This document shows positions 37,815 to 47,955 of a stretch of 50,944 nt of DNA, piece by piece; the first letter of the stretch is position 1; the number at the start of each line of letters is the position of its first letter. The stretch spans positions 15,704-66,647 of the forward strand of contig JAEPMR010000011.1 in the NCBI GenBank assembly GCA_017643845.1. Reading direction: 5' to 3'. The position numbers and the translations under genes are program-made. Source of the DNA: Marivivens sp. (GTDB taxonomy: Bacteria > Pseudomonadota > Alphaproteobacteria > Rhodobacterales > Rhodobacteraceae). The notes below the pieces were generated by a model. The model had not been told where the DNA came from. It worked only from the letters and a program-made list of their open reading frames with translations, and ran no database searches.

Positions 37815-38791
37815 CTCGGGTGCAGCAATCTGGGGTTGGTGATGATGCCGATGATATCGGCAATCAGGTTCAGGATGATGTAAGTCGCGGCAAAGATCAG
37901 CGCGCAGCCCTGCACCACAGGAATGTCGCGCGATGTGACACTATCGACCATTAACTGACCTACGCCGGGGTAGACGAAAACCACCTCGACCACGACAACC
38001 CCCACCACCAGATAGGCGAGGTTGAAGGCGATCACGGTGGCGATCGGCGCCCATGCATTCGGCAGCGCGTGCTTGATGATGACTTCCCGTTGCGATGCGC
38101 CTTTGAGCCGCGCCATCTCGATATAGGGGCTGGCAAGCAGGTTAATGATTGCCGCCCGCGTCATCCGCATCATATGTGCGACGATCACCAAGGTGAGCGT
38201 CATCGCGGGGAGCGCAATCCTGTAGAGCCGTTCGCCGAGCGGTGTGCTGGCATCCACATTCGCGAGTGACGGAAAGACCGGCCAGAGCGAAGCGAGCAGG
38301 AGGATCAGGATATAGGCTACGAAAAATTCGGGCGTTGAAATCGTCGTCAGCGTGGCGGCGTTGACAGTCCGGTCGTAGGCGGAATTCCGGTAAAGTGCGG
38401 CCGTGACACCGAGGAATAGCGCCAGTGGCACCGCGACGATTGCGGTAACCGAGGCGAGGAACAGGGTATTCGATAGCCTCGGCGCAATCAGGTCGATCAC
38501 CGGCCGCGAGCGGTCCACACCGGATGCATTGCGCCCGGAAAATGATGTCCCCAAATCGCCCTGTAGTACACCGGCAACCCACTCAACGTAGCGGATTGGC
38601 GCTGGCGTATCGAGACCCAGCTCCCGCCGGAATGCGGCGACGGTCTCTTCCGTTGCCGCCTGTCCGAGCACTGCCTGCCCGAAATCGCCCGGCAATAGCG
38701 ACACTGCGCTAAAGATGATCGCCGATACGATGAATAATGTGATGAGCCCTAATCCAAGGCGTTTTAGCACTGTCGCAAGCACTGGATGCAA
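37811..38791 (-). CDS. ABC importer permease (DppB-like)
   Basis: The 326-residue permease has six hydrophobic segments and the family loop EMARLKGASQREVIIKHALP contacting the ATPase. The segment VVGVVVVEVVFVYPGVGQLM is typical of DppB/OppB. It is the first gene of the minus-strand transporter operon, divergent from the binding-protein gene. Confidence 0.94.
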   Translation of the reverse strand: MHPVLATVLKRLGLGLITLFIVSAIIFSAVSLLPGDFGQAVLGQAATEETVAAFRRELGLDTPAPIRYVEWVAGVLQGDLGTSFSGRNASGVDRSRPVIDLIAPRLSNTLFLASVTAIVAVPLALFLGVTAALYRNSAYDRTVNAATLTTISTPEFFVAYILILLLASLWPVFPSLANVDASTPLGERLYRIALPAMTLTLVIVAHMMRMTRAAIINLLASPYIEMARLKGASQREVIIKHALPNAWAPIATVIAFNLAYLVVGVVVVEVVFVYPGVGQLMVDSVTSRDIPVVQGCALIFAATYIILNLIADIIGIITNPRLLHPR

Positions 38792-39049
38792 GCTGTCGTC
38801 CCCCTGTCGTCACCTGTTTTTATCTTGTTTCGCCCACTCTTGGGCGGCGGGTGTTCAGTCATAAGACAGAACCGATCCTGAGTTGTAAACCTTTTTGCCA
38901 TGGTCCTTCGCCTCCCCGGATGGTGAATGCGCGACATTTCCCATGTCGAATTTGAGCAAAATGCTGGACCTGACGCGCGGAATCGGTTGGTATCTAGGGG
39001 AACCCTCATCGACTTCGGTCGAAACGGGGGAGCAAACAGGGAGAAAAAT
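38792..39049. promoter_or_regulatory. Divergent transporter / binding-protein promoter region
   Basis: The 258-base region serves both the permease operon and the binding-protein gene. It contains an exact inverted repeat CGACAT-N5-ATGTCG at 38932-38948, a possible operator, and a short stem TCGAC-TTCG-GTCGA at 39009-39022 close to the binding-protein start. The LacI gene at 40743-41789 is a candidate regulator. Binding is not shown. Confidence 0.45.
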
Positions 39050-40657
39050 GTGAAAAAAGATATCTACCTCAAGAACAAAGCGTCACAACTGACCACCGGC
39101 CAGATCGACCGGCGTTCGTTTATCATGTCTTCGCTTGCCGCTGGCGTCACTCTGCCCGCAGCAATGTCGATGGCCGATATGGCGATGGCGCAAACGCCGA
39201 AGTCAGGCGGCCTGTTCCGTGCAGGTATGGCCTATGGTTCCACGACCGACAGCCTCGATCCGGCGACCTTTGAAAATGGCATGATGACCATGGTGGGTTA
39301 CACCTACGGCAACACGCTGACAGAAATTGGTGCCGACGGCAGCCTCATTCCGGAACTTGCCGAAAGCTACGAGCCGTCAAACGGCGGCGCGACCTGGGCG
39401 TTCAACCTTCGCCGTGGTGTTGAATTCCACAACGGCAAGACCCTCGTCGCCGACGACGTTCTGGCGACCTATGCCTACCACATGGGCGAGGATTCGACCT
39501 CCGCTGCCAAGGGTCTGCTGACGGCTGTTACGGGCATTCGGAAAGAGGGCGACTATCAGGTCATTTTTGATCTCGATTCTCCAAATGCCGACTTCCCGTT
39601 CATTGTGTCTGACTACCACCTGCTGATCCTTCCCTCCGAAAACGGAGAGATTGACCCCAATGCGGGCATCGGCACAGGCGGTTATGTGATGTCTGAGTTC
39701 GATCCCGGCGTGCGTCTGCGCAGCAAGCGAAACCCCAATTACTTCAAAGAAGGCGCAGCGCATTTTGATGAACTGGAGCTGATCTCCATTATCGACGTTA
39801 CTGCCCGTCAGAATGCTCTGATGAACGGTGACGTTGACACCATCAGCCGGATTGATCCGAAAACGGTGAACCTGCTGGCTCGCGCCCCGAACCTCGATAT
39901 CCTCGAGACCACAGGCACGCTGCACTACACCTTCCCGATGCGGCTCGATACCGCGCCGTTCGATAACTACGATCTGCGGATGGCCCTGAAGCTGTCTCTG
40001 AAGCGTCAGGAATTGGTGGACAAAATCCTCCTCGGACACGGCGCGCTCGGAAACGACCACCCGATCTCCACGGCAAACCGATTCCATGCAAGCGACCTGC
40101 CGCAGCGTGAGTTCGATCCGGAGCTGGCTGCACATCACTACAAGAAGTCCGGCCACAGCGGTCCGATCCAGTTGTCCTCTTCGGATGCGGCATTTGCTGG
40201 CGCTGTTGACGCAGCCCAGCTCATCGCGGCTTCCGCTGCAGAGGCAGGGATCGACGTTGAAGTGGTCCGTGAACCTTCCGACGGCTACTGGTCTAACGTC
40301 TGGAACAAAAAAGGCTGGAGTGCCTGCTACTGGGGTGGTCGTCCGACAGAGGACTGGATGTTCGCATCCGCCTATGTCGAAGACACCGAGTGGAACGACA
40401 CCGCATGGCGCAACACGGAAGCCGCCGATCAGTTCAACGCACTCGTCAAAGATGGCCGCTCCGAGCTGGACGACACCAAGCGTGCCGCGATCTACGCCGA
40501 ATGTCAGCGTCTGATCAACGACGATGGCGGTGCCATCGTCGCGATGTTCGCCAACTACATCATGGGCCTCGGCAATGGCCTGACCCATGGCGAGAACGTT
40601 GCCGCGAACTGGGATCTTGACGGCCTGAAGGCGCATGAGCGCTGGTGGTTCTCGTAA
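39050..40657 (+). CDS. Extracellular solute-binding protein, family 5 (Tat-exported)
   Basis: From the GTG at 39050 (GGGAG 7 bases upstream) the protein has 535 residues. The N-terminal twin-arginine motif DRRSFIMSSLAAG (Arg21-Arg22) and the AQT cleavage region mark Tat export, which is unusual but known for this family. The mature chain has the family-5 features (GLFRAGMAYGSTTDSLDPAT, AESYEPSNGGATWAFNLRRG, GVEFHNGKTLVADDVLATY). The ligand is unknown; family 5 covers peptides, nickel and some oligosaccharides. It is followed by a strong terminator. Confidence 0.94.
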   Translation: MKKDIYLKNKASQLTTGQIDRRSFIMSSLAAGVTLPAAMSMADMAMAQTPKSGGLFRAGMAYGSTTDSLDPATFENGMMTMVGYTYGNTLTEIGADGSLIPELAESYEPSNGGATWAFNLRRGVEFHNGKTLVADDVLATYAYHMGEDSTSAAKGLLTAVTGIRKEGDYQVIFDLDSPNADFPFIVSDYHLLILPSENGEIDPNAGIGTGGYVMSEFDPGVRLRSKRNPNYFKEGAAHFDELELISIIDVTARQNALMNGDVDTISRIDPKTVNLLARAPNLDILETTGTLHYTFPMRLDTAPFDNYDLRMALKLSLKRQELVDKILLGHGALGNDHPISTANRFHASDLPQREFDPELAAHHYKKSGHSGPIQLSSSDAAFAGAVDAAQLIAASAAEAGIDVEVVREPSDGYWSNVWNKKGWSACYWGGRPTEDWMFASAYVEDTEWNDTAWRNTEAADQFNALVKDGRSELDDTKRAAIYAECQRLINDDGGAIVAMFANYIMGLGNGLTHGENVAANWDLDGLKAHERWWFS

Positions 40658-40679
40658 GATCGACCCCATAACAAAGCAG

Positions 40680-40708
40680 CACCCGGCGGTTTTCGCCGGG
40701 TGTTTTTG
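40680..40708 (+). terminator. Intrinsic terminator of the binding-protein gene
   Basis: A 9-base-pair stem CACCCGGCG / CGCCGGGTG with a GTTTT loop is followed by TTTTT. It lies 22 bases after the binding-protein stop and before the convergent LacI gene. Confidence 0.92.
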
Positions 40709-40742
40709 TTTCAAAGCCTTGTTTTTGCAGACCGGCCGACCC

Positions 40743-41789
40743 CTAAGGGCGGCGCAGCGTATCCCCCAGGCTCAGCTTCGGAGAAATCTCGATCCGCTGC
40801 GGCTTCTGGCTCGCGCCTTCGGCGTTCTGCTCGGCAATGATCCGCGCCGCTGTCTCGCCGATCTCTCGGCGGCATGCATCCATCGTCGTCAGTTTGCGGG
40901 GGAGCCCGTCCAATAACTCCACACCGTTAAATCCTGCCAGCCCGATTTCACCCGGAATATCCGCACCTTTTTCCAAAAGATGCAGCAAGCCGCCCGCGCC
41001 GATCATATCGTTCGAGTAATAAAGGAAATCCAGATCAGGCGAGCGCTTCAGCATCGCCTCGGTCATTTCGCGACCCTTAGCCAGCGCGGACCCACCTGAG
41101 TAGAATTCCTGATCGACAATCTCGATCCCCGCCTTCGCAAGCGTTTGGGTGAACCCTTCAAACCGCTTCCGCGCGCGGTGGTCCAGCGGCATCTTGGTGC
41201 CCATGAAGCCGATCTTTCGGTAGCCCGCCGCGATGATTTCCTCAGCCATGATCCGTCCGGCACGCCGATGTGAAATGCCCACGCAGGAATCAATCGGCTC
41301 GCCGTCTATGTCCATGATCTCGACCACCGGAATTCCGGCCCGCGCGAGCATCGCACGCGAGGCTTCGGAATGCTCCAGTCCCGCGATGATCACGCCCGAT
41401 GGCCGCCACGAGAGCATCTCGAAAAGTACCTTCTCTTCGCGCTCGGGTAGATAGTCCGTCACACCCACCACCGGCTGTAGCGGCGTATCGGCCAGCACGT
41501 CGCTGATGCCCGAAAGCACCTCAGGGAAAACCATGTTGCCCAGCGACGGAATGATCACGGCCACCAGATTGACCCGCTGCGATGCCAATGCTCCCGCGAT
41601 CTTGTTCGGCACATAGCCCAGCTTTTTCGCTGCTTCCTGAACCTTTTGTCGGGTTGCTTCGCTCACGTCGCCTTTGTTGCGCAGAACACGGCTGACGGTC
41701 ATTTCACTGACGCCGGATGCCTCAGACACATCTCTCAATGTCAGGGGGCGCTTATTGCTATTGGTCACGGAGGGCCGTTCCTCATCCAT
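40743..41789 (-). CDS. LacI family transcriptional regulator
   Basis: The 348-residue protein has the LacI helix-turn-helix and hinge (LTLRDVSEASGVSEMTVSRV, then KLGYVPNKIAGALAS) and a periplasmic-binding-protein-like effector domain (VVEIMDIDGEPIDSCVGISH; GFNGVELLDGLPRKLTTMDA). It resembles GntR-type gluconate regulators in this pattern. It is convergent with the binding-protein gene and is the best candidate regulator of the importer. The start (ATG at 41789) has no strong ribosome binding site. Confidence 0.92.
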   Translation of the reverse strand: MDEERPSVTNSNKRPLTLRDVSEASGVSEMTVSRVLRNKGDVSEATRQKVQEAAKKLGYVPNKIAGALASQRVNLVAVIIPSLGNMVFPEVLSGISDVLADTPLQPVVGVTDYLPEREEKVLFEMLSWRPSGVIIAGLEHSEASRAMLARAGIPVVEIMDIDGEPIDSCVGISHRRAGRIMAEEIIAAGYRKIGFMGTKMPLDHRARKRFEGFTQTLAKAGIEIVDQEFYSGGSALAKGREMTEAMLKRSPDLDFLYYSNDMIGAGGLLHLLEKGADIPGEIGLAGFNGVELLDGLPRKLTTMDACRREIGETAARIIAEQNAEGASQKPQRIEISPKLSLGDTLRRP

Positions 41790-41886
41790 TTCTTTACCAA
41801 CTGTTAGCGCCTGACGGGCGGCTTGTCCAAGCCTCTTGCGCCAAAACGTTGACCTCGGGCGCGGAACGGGGCATTCAGCCGTCAGC

Positions 41887-41962
41887 GGCTTCGTAGCTCA
41901 GGGGATAGAGCAACCGCCTCCTAAGCGGTAGGTCATAGGTTCGAATCCTATCGAGGCCGCCA
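41887..41962 (+). tRNA. tRNA-Arg (anticodon CCT)
   Basis: The 76-base gene folds into a cloverleaf: acceptor GGCTTCG / CGAGGCC, anticodon stem ACCGC / GCGGT and loop CTCCTAA with anticodon CCT at 41920-41922 (reads AGG), T-arm ATAGG-TTCGAAT-CCTAT, and an encoded 3' CCA. tRNA-Arg genes are frequent island integration sites, but no integrase or repeat of the tRNA end was seen nearby. Confidence 0.97.
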
Positions 41963-41980
41963 TTCCATTTCCGTTGTCGA

Positions 41981-42880
41981 TTATGCGTCCTCATCCTGTG
42001 TTGATCGCTCCGATCCGGCGGCGAGGAGTTGCTGGACAACCGGATTTGGAAAGCGTCGCCGCAGCGTGATCGCATAGAATGTCTCTCGGATCAGCGGGTG
42101 TTCCTGCGCTTCAACGAGCCGCCCGTTGGCCAGTTCATCCTGCACCACCACGGGTGCCACCAGTGCCAATCCGATGTCCTCCCGCGCCAAAAGGCGCATC
42201 ATGGCCATATCGTCCACCTCGGCCACAATCTGCGGCCGCACGGACAGGCGGCTGGCGAGTGCGTCGAACGCAGTGCGCACGGTGCTATCGACGGTTGGCA
42301 GGATAAACGGCTGCTCTTCCAGCAATGTTTTGAGCGGTGTTGCCGGATCAAGGCGTCGAGGCGTCCCGACAATGCTCACGGATTGTTCGGCCAACCTGTG
42401 TGTCACATAGGGGGTGAGACTGTCGCGTGGTGGTTCACGGTTCATCAAAACCAGATCTACATTGAGCGACTCAAGTCCTTCCAGCAGTTCCGTCGGGCTG
42501 CCGGACCGCAGGATCACCTCGACATCGGGCCGCGTCAGAACCGGCCTGAGAAACCCGATCTGGAAGTTGCGCGACAGCGTTGCGAGCGCCCCGACCCGAA
42601 GGGCCTGCCGCGTGCGTCCCGCTTCCTGCAATGTGGCGACAAGCTCCTGTCCCGTCGCAAAAATCGCATCTGCATGATCCAGTGCAATACGTCCTGCCTC
42701 GGTGAGGTGCAGTTGCCGTCCCCGGCGCTCGAACAAGGCGTGCCCCAACCGTTCCTCCAGCTGCTTGATCTGTACGGAAAGGGCGGATTGCGAGAGGTTT
42801 AGCCGCTCCGCCGTGCGCGTCAGGTTTCCGTCATGAGCGACGGCCCAAAAGTAGCGGAGATGATGATAGTTCAACGGCAT
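41981..42880 (-). CDS. LysR family regulator next to dabBA (NhaR-like)
   Basis: The 299-residue protein begins MPLNYHHLRYFWAVAHDGNL, with the helix-turn-helix RLNLSQSALSVQIKQLEERL. The N-terminus resembles NhaR-type LysR proteins. It is divergent from dabB and an exact palindrome lies 3 bases upstream of its start, so it probably controls dabBA and itself. The likely signal is inorganic carbon or ion status, inferred from its target. Confidence 0.9.
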   Translation of the reverse strand: MPLNYHHLRYFWAVAHDGNLTRTAERLNLSQSALSVQIKQLEERLGHALFERRGRQLHLTEAGRIALDHADAIFATGQELVATLQEAGRTRQALRVGALATLSRNFQIGFLRPVLTRPDVEVILRSGSPTELLEGLESLNVDLVLMNREPPRDSLTPYVTHRLAEQSVSIVGTPRRLDPATPLKTLLEEQPFILPTVDSTVRTAFDALASRLSVRPQIVAEVDDMAMMRLLAREDIGLALVAPVVVQDELANGRLVEAQEHPLIRETFYAITLRRRFPNPVVQQLLAAGSERSTQDEDA

Positions 42881-42882
42881 AT

Positions 42883-42899
42883 GTTCTATTTAATAGAAC
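42883..42899. promoter_or_regulatory. Palindromic operator between LysR and dabB
   Basis: A perfect 8+8 dyad GTTCTATT-T-AATAGAAC lies directly before the LysR start and about 95 bases before dabB. It fits the T-N11-A LysR box format. A second inverted repeat TTATTAA-N14-TTAATAA is at 42905-42932. The region is very AT-rich compared with its surroundings. Confidence 0.7.
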
Positions 42900-42993
42900 G
42901 AAAATTATTAAACAATGAATTTAACTTAATAAAGTTGCTGATTTATGTCCGTCCCGCCGGCACCACCGCCGCGCCAGAACAAGGACACCGCCA

Positions 42994-44547
42994 ATGAGTC
43001 TTCTCCTCCTTCCACTCTTGGGCCCGCTTCTGCTTCTCGCCGTCGCCGTGATTGCCGCCCGTCGTCCCTCGGCGGCGCTCGCTCTGCGCTTGCCGCGTCT
43101 CGCGGAATGGGCCGCCCTTGCAGCGGTTCTTGTTTCGGCTGCTTCGGTCGCGGTCCTTGTCAGCGCTGGCAGCGGCACCTCGCCGCTGATCGGTGGGGCC
43201 GGCATCGGTTTTTCGGTTCGTCTGGATGCGGTGAGCGGGACAATGCTCGCGCTTGTCAGTCTCATCGGCTGGGTCGTGATGCGCTACTCCCGCACCTACA
43301 TGGATGGCGAGCCGCGCCAGTTGTTCTTTGTCCAGTGGATGTCGGTTACCTTGGCGGCGGTTCTGCTTTTGGTCGTCGCGGGCAACCTTGTTCAGCTCAT
43401 CCTGGCATGGCTCGGCACCAGCCTTTCCCTGAACAAGCTGCTCCTCTTCTATCCTAACCGCACGACTGCCCGCCGCGCTGCTCGGAAGAAGGCCGTTGTC
43501 GCCCGCGCCAGCGAGGCAGCCCTTCTGATTGCAGCCGCGCTTCTCGTGGCCGCCTATCAGACAACAGACATCGCCACGCTGCTCGCAGCTGCGCAGCCCG
43601 ATCTTCTGACGATCCTTGCCGCCGCGTTCCTCGCGCTTGCCGCTGTCCTTGCCTCGGCGCAATTCCCGACACATGGCTGGCTGACCGAGGTGATGGAGGC
43701 TCCGACACCGGTTTCCGCCCTCCTCCACGCTGGCGTGATCAACGCGGGCGGCTTTCTCCTGATCCGCTTTGCCGATGTCATGCTTGCCGCTCCGGGCGTC
43801 ATGGCGCTTCTGGTCATGCTCGGCGGGTTCACGGCGCTCTTTGGCGGGCTGGTGATGCTGACCCAGCCGGCTGCCAAGACCTCGCTGGCATGGTCCACCA
43901 TTGCACAGATGGGCTTCATGGTCCTGCAATGCGGTCTGGCGCTCTTTCCTTTGGCGTTGCTGCATATCGTGGCGCACTCGCTCTATAAGGCCCATGCCTT
44001 CCTTAGCGCAGGCGAGGCGGTGCGCAGCGTTGCCGCAATCCGCCGCCCCGGTCCGGTCGCGGTGCCCAGCGGGCGCAATGTGCTTCAGGCCTTTGCTGCC
44101 GCCATCCTGATCTATGGTCTCCTCGGCGTTCTCTTCGGCTTTGACGGTAAATCGGTTCAGGCCATCGCGCTGGGTGTGATCCTGATCTTCGGCGTCGCCT
44201 ATCTCCTTGCCCAGGGCTTCGCCGATGCCGCACCTGCCGCTTTGACGCGCCGCACGGTGATTTATGCCGGCGCGACGTCGATCAGCTACTTCCTGCTGCA
44301 AAAAGCAGCCAAGGCGCTTACCGCTGGAACGCTCCCCGCGACGCCCGCCCCCGGTCCACTCGAATGGGCGCTGATCCTGCTGGCGCTTTTCAGCTTTGGC
44401 ATCGTCGCTGTCGCACAGGCGACCTTCCCCCTCTGGGCCTCGCATCCCGCCGCGCTGGGCATTCGGGTGCATCTCTCAAACGGCCTCTACGCCAATGCCA
44501 TTTTCGACCGGCTTCTCGGCGGTTGGTCCAAACGGCCCTCAATCTAA
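42994..44547 (+). CDS. dabB: DabB, membrane subunit of inorganic carbon transporter
   Basis: The 517-residue polytopic protein belongs to the NADH dehydrogenase subunit L/NuoL-like proton-conducting family ([39 protein letters not shown]). Next to a DUF2309 gene it marks DabB, which couples cation flow to DabA. AAGGA precedes the ATG. dabA follows after 16 bases. It is not part of a complex I operon here. Confidence 0.9.
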   Translation: MSLLLLPLLGPLLLLAVAVIAARRPSAALALRLPRLAEWAALAAVLVSAASVAVLVSAGSGTSPLIGGAGIGFSVRLDAVSGTMLALVSLIGWVVMRYSRTYMDGEPRQLFFVQWMSVTLAAVLLLVVAGNLVQLILAWLGTSLSLNKLLLFYPNRTTARRAARKKAVVARASEAALLIAAALLVAAYQTTDIATLLAAAQPDLLTILAAAFLALAAVLASAQFPTHGWLTEVMEAPTPVSALLHAGVINAGGFLLIRFADVMLAAPGVMALLVMLGGFTALFGGLVMLTQPAAKTSLAWSTIAQMGFMVLQCGLALFPLALLHIVAHSLYKAHAFLSAGEAVRSVAAIRRPGPVAVPSGRNVLQAFAAAILIYGLLGVLFGFDGKSVQAIALGVILIFGVAYLLAQGFADAAPAALTRRTVIYAGATSISYFLLQKAAKALTAGTLPATPAPGPLEWALILLALFSFGIVAVAQATFPLWASHPAALGIRVHLSNGLYANAIFDRLLGGWSKRPSI

Positions 44548-44563
44548 CGAAGGGAACCATCAG

Positions 44564-46972
44564 ATGTTTATGAGACACGAAACCTTCCCCGCCGCTCTGC
44601 TGGAACTGGTCACAATCGCGAATGTCGCTGTGAAACAGATCCCGCCGCTATTTCCGCTCTCCTCCAGTGTTGCTGTCAATCCGTTCCTCGGGCAATCCGG
44701 CGAGCCGCTTGCAACGACCTCTGTGAGGCTTGCGCTGGTCGCTGGCACCCGTGCCACACCCGCCCGCAGCCATTGGGCCGCGCAAATCGAGAGCGGCGAC
44801 ATCAGCGATGATGACCTTCGTGCCGCGCTCGCTCAGGTGCGCGGTTCGTTTGACGAGAGCACGGTCGATGCCGTGAAGTCGGCAGCTCGTCACGATCGCA
44901 CCGCTCCCGCCGCGCTCCCGACAATCGCGGAACTCGCCGCCGAGGTTTCCGGCATCGATTGGCCCTGTCTCATCGACGAGCGCATCGGCGCATGGGCCGC
45001 AAGCCATTTTGACGAGGGGCAGGCACTTTGGCAGCCATCTCGCACCGGCGGCGCCTATGTGTCCTGGCGCGAGTTCGCCTCTCGCGATCTGACCCCCGAA
45101 ATTCAGGGTCTCAGCGGCTTTGGCGCGTTCGTGGCCAATACACCCCGCTCCCCATGGCGGGCGCTGGGCAACGCGACCGAAGCGCTCGGTATTTCGCCAG
45201 AGGCCGCTCCAATGGTATTTCACCGGCTGTTGTCCACCTTGGGCGGCTGGGCGCAATATGGACGTTATCTCCTGTGGCAGGCAGAGCTGGCCGGTGAGAA
45301 CGAGACCACCGCAGCCGAGCTGCTGACAATCCGCATTCTTTATGAGGAAGCGCTCCACACACTCTATAAGGACAGTATCGCCACCCGCTGGGCCGAATGT
45401 GTCGACGCCTATGCCAAACCCGTCACACCCGATGCCGAAGACCTGACCGACACCGTGTTGCAAACAGCCGCTGAACATGCCGCTCAGCGCAGACTCGCCG
45501 TCCAGTTCGCCGCTCAGGAACCGGTCATCCGCCATCAGCGGGCAACCATTCAGGCTGCCTTCTGCATCGACGTCCGCTCCGAAGTGTTCCGTCGCGCGCT
45601 TGAGACCCAGGACCCCCGGATTGAAACCATCGGCTTTGCGGGCTTTTTCGGGCTCGCCACTCAGCACATGGCCGCCGGTTCCGATGTTACCGAAACTCGC
45701 GGCCCCGTGCTCCTGAATGCAGGTCTTACAACGCATGCCGAGGAACCCGCAGCCGCCGACAGAAACCGCCGTTTTACCGCTCGTGCAAAGCGCGCATGGG
45801 GCCGTTTCAAACTCGCGGCCGTTTCTTCCTTCGCCTTTGTCGAGGCGACCGGCCCCGTCTATGCGGGAAAGCTGGTGCGCGATGCCCTCGGCATTGCACA
45901 TCATAAATCACACGCTGACCCCGCACCGCGCTTCAGCCCCGCGCTCGAACTTGCGCAGCGGGCAGAGATCGCGCGCACCGTCCTTAGCGCCATGTCGCTG
46001 ACCAAGGACTTCGCGCGGATCGTCATGCTCACCGGCCACGGTGCAAATGTGACGAACAACCCGCATGAAAGTGGTCTGCATTGCGGGGCGTGTGGCGGTT
46101 ATGCAGGTGATGTGAATGCCCGCCTTCTCGCCGGACTTCTCAATGACCCCTCGGTGCGCGATGCGCTTCGCTCTGACGGCATCGACATTCCGGCGGACAC
46201 GCTGTTCCTGCCGGCCCTGCACGATACCACCACCGACCGCGTCACGCTTTATGAAGAAGACCAGCCCACTGGCGATTGGTCGGCGGAATTGAGCGCCCTT
46301 CGCGATTGGCTGGCGGAAGCCGGACGTCTTGCGCGGACTGAACGCGCCGTACGCCTGCCCCGCGCGACGGGCGAGGCCGATATCGCGCGCCGCGCGCTCG
46401 ATTGGTCAGAGCTGCGCCCTGAATGGGGTCTTGCAGGCTGCCGTGCCTTTATTGCGGCCCCCCGGGCCCGCACGGCGGGCACCTCATTGAGTGGGCAGGC
46501 GTTTCTGCACTCGTATGACTGGCGTGCCGACGAAGGTTTCAGCGTGCTCGAGTTGATCATGACCGCGCCGGTCGTGGTCGCCAGCTGGATCAGCCTTCAG
46601 TATTACGGCTCGACAGTGGCCCCGTCTGCCTTTGGTGGCGGAAACAAGCTCCTCCACAACGTCGCAGGCGGCATTGGCGTCCTTGAGGGCAACGGCGGCT
46701 CCCTCCGCCCCGGATTGCCGTGGCAGTCCGTGCACGACGGCAATGGGTATCAGCACGACCCCCTGCGCCTGTCCGTTGTGATCGAAGCCCCGCGCGAGGC
46801 GATGTCGGAAATCCTTGCCCGTCACCGCGCGGTCGCCGATCTGTTCGACAACGGCTGGCTGCATCTCTTTGCCCTTGATGACAACGGCAAGATGGCTTGG
46901 CGCTATGATCGTGGCGACTGGCGCCCCGCATTCGACAACCAGCCGACACAGGTCGGGATCGCCGCCGAATAA
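44564..46972 (+). CDS. dabA: DabA, carbonic anhydrase-like subunit of inorganic carbon transporter (DUF2309)
   Basis: From the ATG at 44564 (GAAGGGA upstream) the protein has 802 residues, normal for DabA. The predicted zinc ligands are present with the family spacing: Cys334 and Asp336 in FCIDVRSE, His492 in LTGHGANV and Cys507 in LHCGACGG. DabA hydrates CO2 to bicarbonate vectorially, with DabB, concentrating dissolved inorganic carbon. The family name is well supported; the physiological use in this heterotroph is inferred. Confidence 0.93.
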   Translation: MFMRHETFPAALLELVTIANVAVKQIPPLFPLSSSVAVNPFLGQSGEPLATTSVRLALVAGTRATPARSHWAAQIESGDISDDDLRAALAQVRGSFDESTVDAVKSAARHDRTAPAALPTIAELAAEVSGIDWPCLIDERIGAWAASHFDEGQALWQPSRTGGAYVSWREFASRDLTPEIQGLSGFGAFVANTPRSPWRALGNATEALGISPEAAPMVFHRLLSTLGGWAQYGRYLLWQAELAGENETTAAELLTIRILYEEALHTLYKDSIATRWAECVDAYAKPVTPDAEDLTDTVLQTAAEHAAQRRLAVQFAAQEPVIRHQRATIQAAFCIDVRSEVFRRALETQDPRIETIGFAGFFGLATQHMAAGSDVTETRGPVLLNAGLTTHAEEPAAADRNRRFTARAKRAWGRFKLAAVSSFAFVEATGPVYAGKLVRDALGIAHHKSHADPAPRFSPALELAQRAEIARTVLSAMSLTKDFARIVMLTGHGANVTNNPHESGLHCGACGGYAGDVNARLLAGLLNDPSVRDALRSDGIDIPADTLFLPALHDTTTDRVTLYEEDQPTGDWSAELSALRDWLAEAGRLARTERAVRLPRATGEADIARRALDWSELRPEWGLAGCRAFIAAPRARTAGTSLSGQAFLHSYDWRADEGFSVLELIMTAPVVVASWISLQYYGSTVAPSAFGGGNKLLHNVAGGIGVLEGNGGSLRPGLPWQSVHDGNGYQHDPLRLSVVIEAPREAMSEILARHRAVADLFDNGWLHLFALDDNGKMAWRYDRGDWRPAFDNQPTQVGIAAE

Positions 46973-46986
46973 CAGGGGCCAGACAC

Positions 46987-47847
46987 TCAGGACGGGGTGA
47001 TCTTCAAGACCGCCCCGTCTTTCCCGATCGTCAGCGGCCCGCTCCAGTACTTGCGGATTTCTGCTGTCCAATGTGCATCGGTGAATTCGGGATCTCCGTC
47101 CGGCACCATATGAGTCAGCGCAAGGTGACCTACCTCTGCATCCCTCGCGACGCGCCCCACGTCCGCCGCCGCCGTATGGCTGCGCAGGATATGGGCGCGC
47201 AGCCGCTCGTCGCCATTGGTCATACGGCGCAATAGCGCCTCGACCCCATCCGGCAGCATTGCCTCGTGGATCAGCAGATCCGCGCCGCGGGAGAATTCGG
47301 CCATTTCCGGCATATAGGCTGTGTCACCCGAGATCACGATACTCTCTCCCCCATGCTCGAACCGCAGGGCGTAACTTTCCTGAAACGGCGGATGCACATT
47401 GCGCATGGCGCGGATTGTCAGCCCGTCCTCTTCGTAGATTGTGCCTTCAATGATCCGCGTCATCACTGCCAGCGGTGCCAGCGGAACGCGGCCTTCATCT
47501 TCGATCCGCAACAGGATGTCGCCTGCCATAGCCTGCAGGAACCCTCGCCAGTAATCCGGCAGGCCGCTCGGCCCCAGAACAGTCACCGGTTTCGTCATCC
47601 CCGCCACCCAGGCCGTGTGCAGCAAGGGGCCAAGCTCCAGATAATGGTCCGAATGCAAGTGGGTGATCAGGATAAGATCGATTTCCGTCAATGCCGTTCC
47701 GGCATCGCAGACCCCCCGTGCCGCGCCTAGCCCGGCGTCGACAAGGATCGTCTTGCCACCCATTCGGATCAGCGTGGAATTGGGCATATGAGACCCGGGC
47801 CGGATCGCCGGTCCGCCCTTGACCCCTAACAGGATCGCTTCGCTCAT
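46987..47847 (-). CDS. Metallo-beta-lactamase-fold hydrolase
   Basis: From the ATG at 47847 the protein has 286 residues. The HxHxDH motif is THLHSDHYLELG, and later ligands are in VISGDTAYMPE and HEAMLPDG. Resemblance to RNase Z or arylsulfatase-type hydrolases was noted but the substrate is unknown. GGGAGAG lies 6 bases before this ATG, which makes it preferable to the ATG two codons earlier (47853). It converges on dabA. Confidence 0.88.
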   Translation of the reverse strand: MSEAILLGVKGGPAIRPGSHMPNSTLIRMGGKTILVDAGLGAARGVCDAGTALTEIDLILITHLHSDHYLELGPLLHTAWVAGMTKPVTVLGPSGLPDYWRGFLQAMAGDILLRIEDEGRVPLAPLAVMTRIIEGTIYEEDGLTIRAMRNVHPPFQESYALRFEHGGESIVISGDTAYMPEMAEFSRGADLLIHEAMLPDGVEALLRRMTNGDERLRAHILRSHTAAADVGRVARDAEVGHLALTHMVPDGDPEFTDAHWTAEIRKYWSGPLTIGKDGAVLKITPS

Positions 47848-47900
47848 CGTCATCTCTCCCGAACCCGCCCCACACGGACAGAGAGTGCGCCTGTTCCACA

Positions 47901-47936
47901 AAAAAGGAAAGCCCCGCAGGGGGCGCGGGGCTTTCC
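47901..47936 (-). terminator. Intrinsic terminator of the fasciclin gene
   Basis: A 12-base-pair stem GGAAAGCCCCGC / GCGGGGCTTTCC is followed on the minus strand by TTTTT. It lies 19 bases after the fasciclin stop and just before the start of the next minus-strand gene. Confidence 0.92.
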
Positions 47937-47955
47937 GGAACAAAGTGATCTGGGT

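Noticed and set aside
39377..40714. 445-codon open frame on the minus strand
   Set aside because: It is antisense to the binding-protein gene, crosses the terminator region and has no family signature.
41887..41962. Integration of a genomic island at tRNA-Arg
   Set aside because: The tRNA is intact, no integrase or repeated tRNA 3' end was found in the window, and flanking genes are ordinary.
42943..44472. 509-codon open frame on the minus strand
   Set aside because: It is antisense to dabB, with composition very rich in Gly, Arg and Glu and no recognisable domain; it is an opposite-strand shadow.
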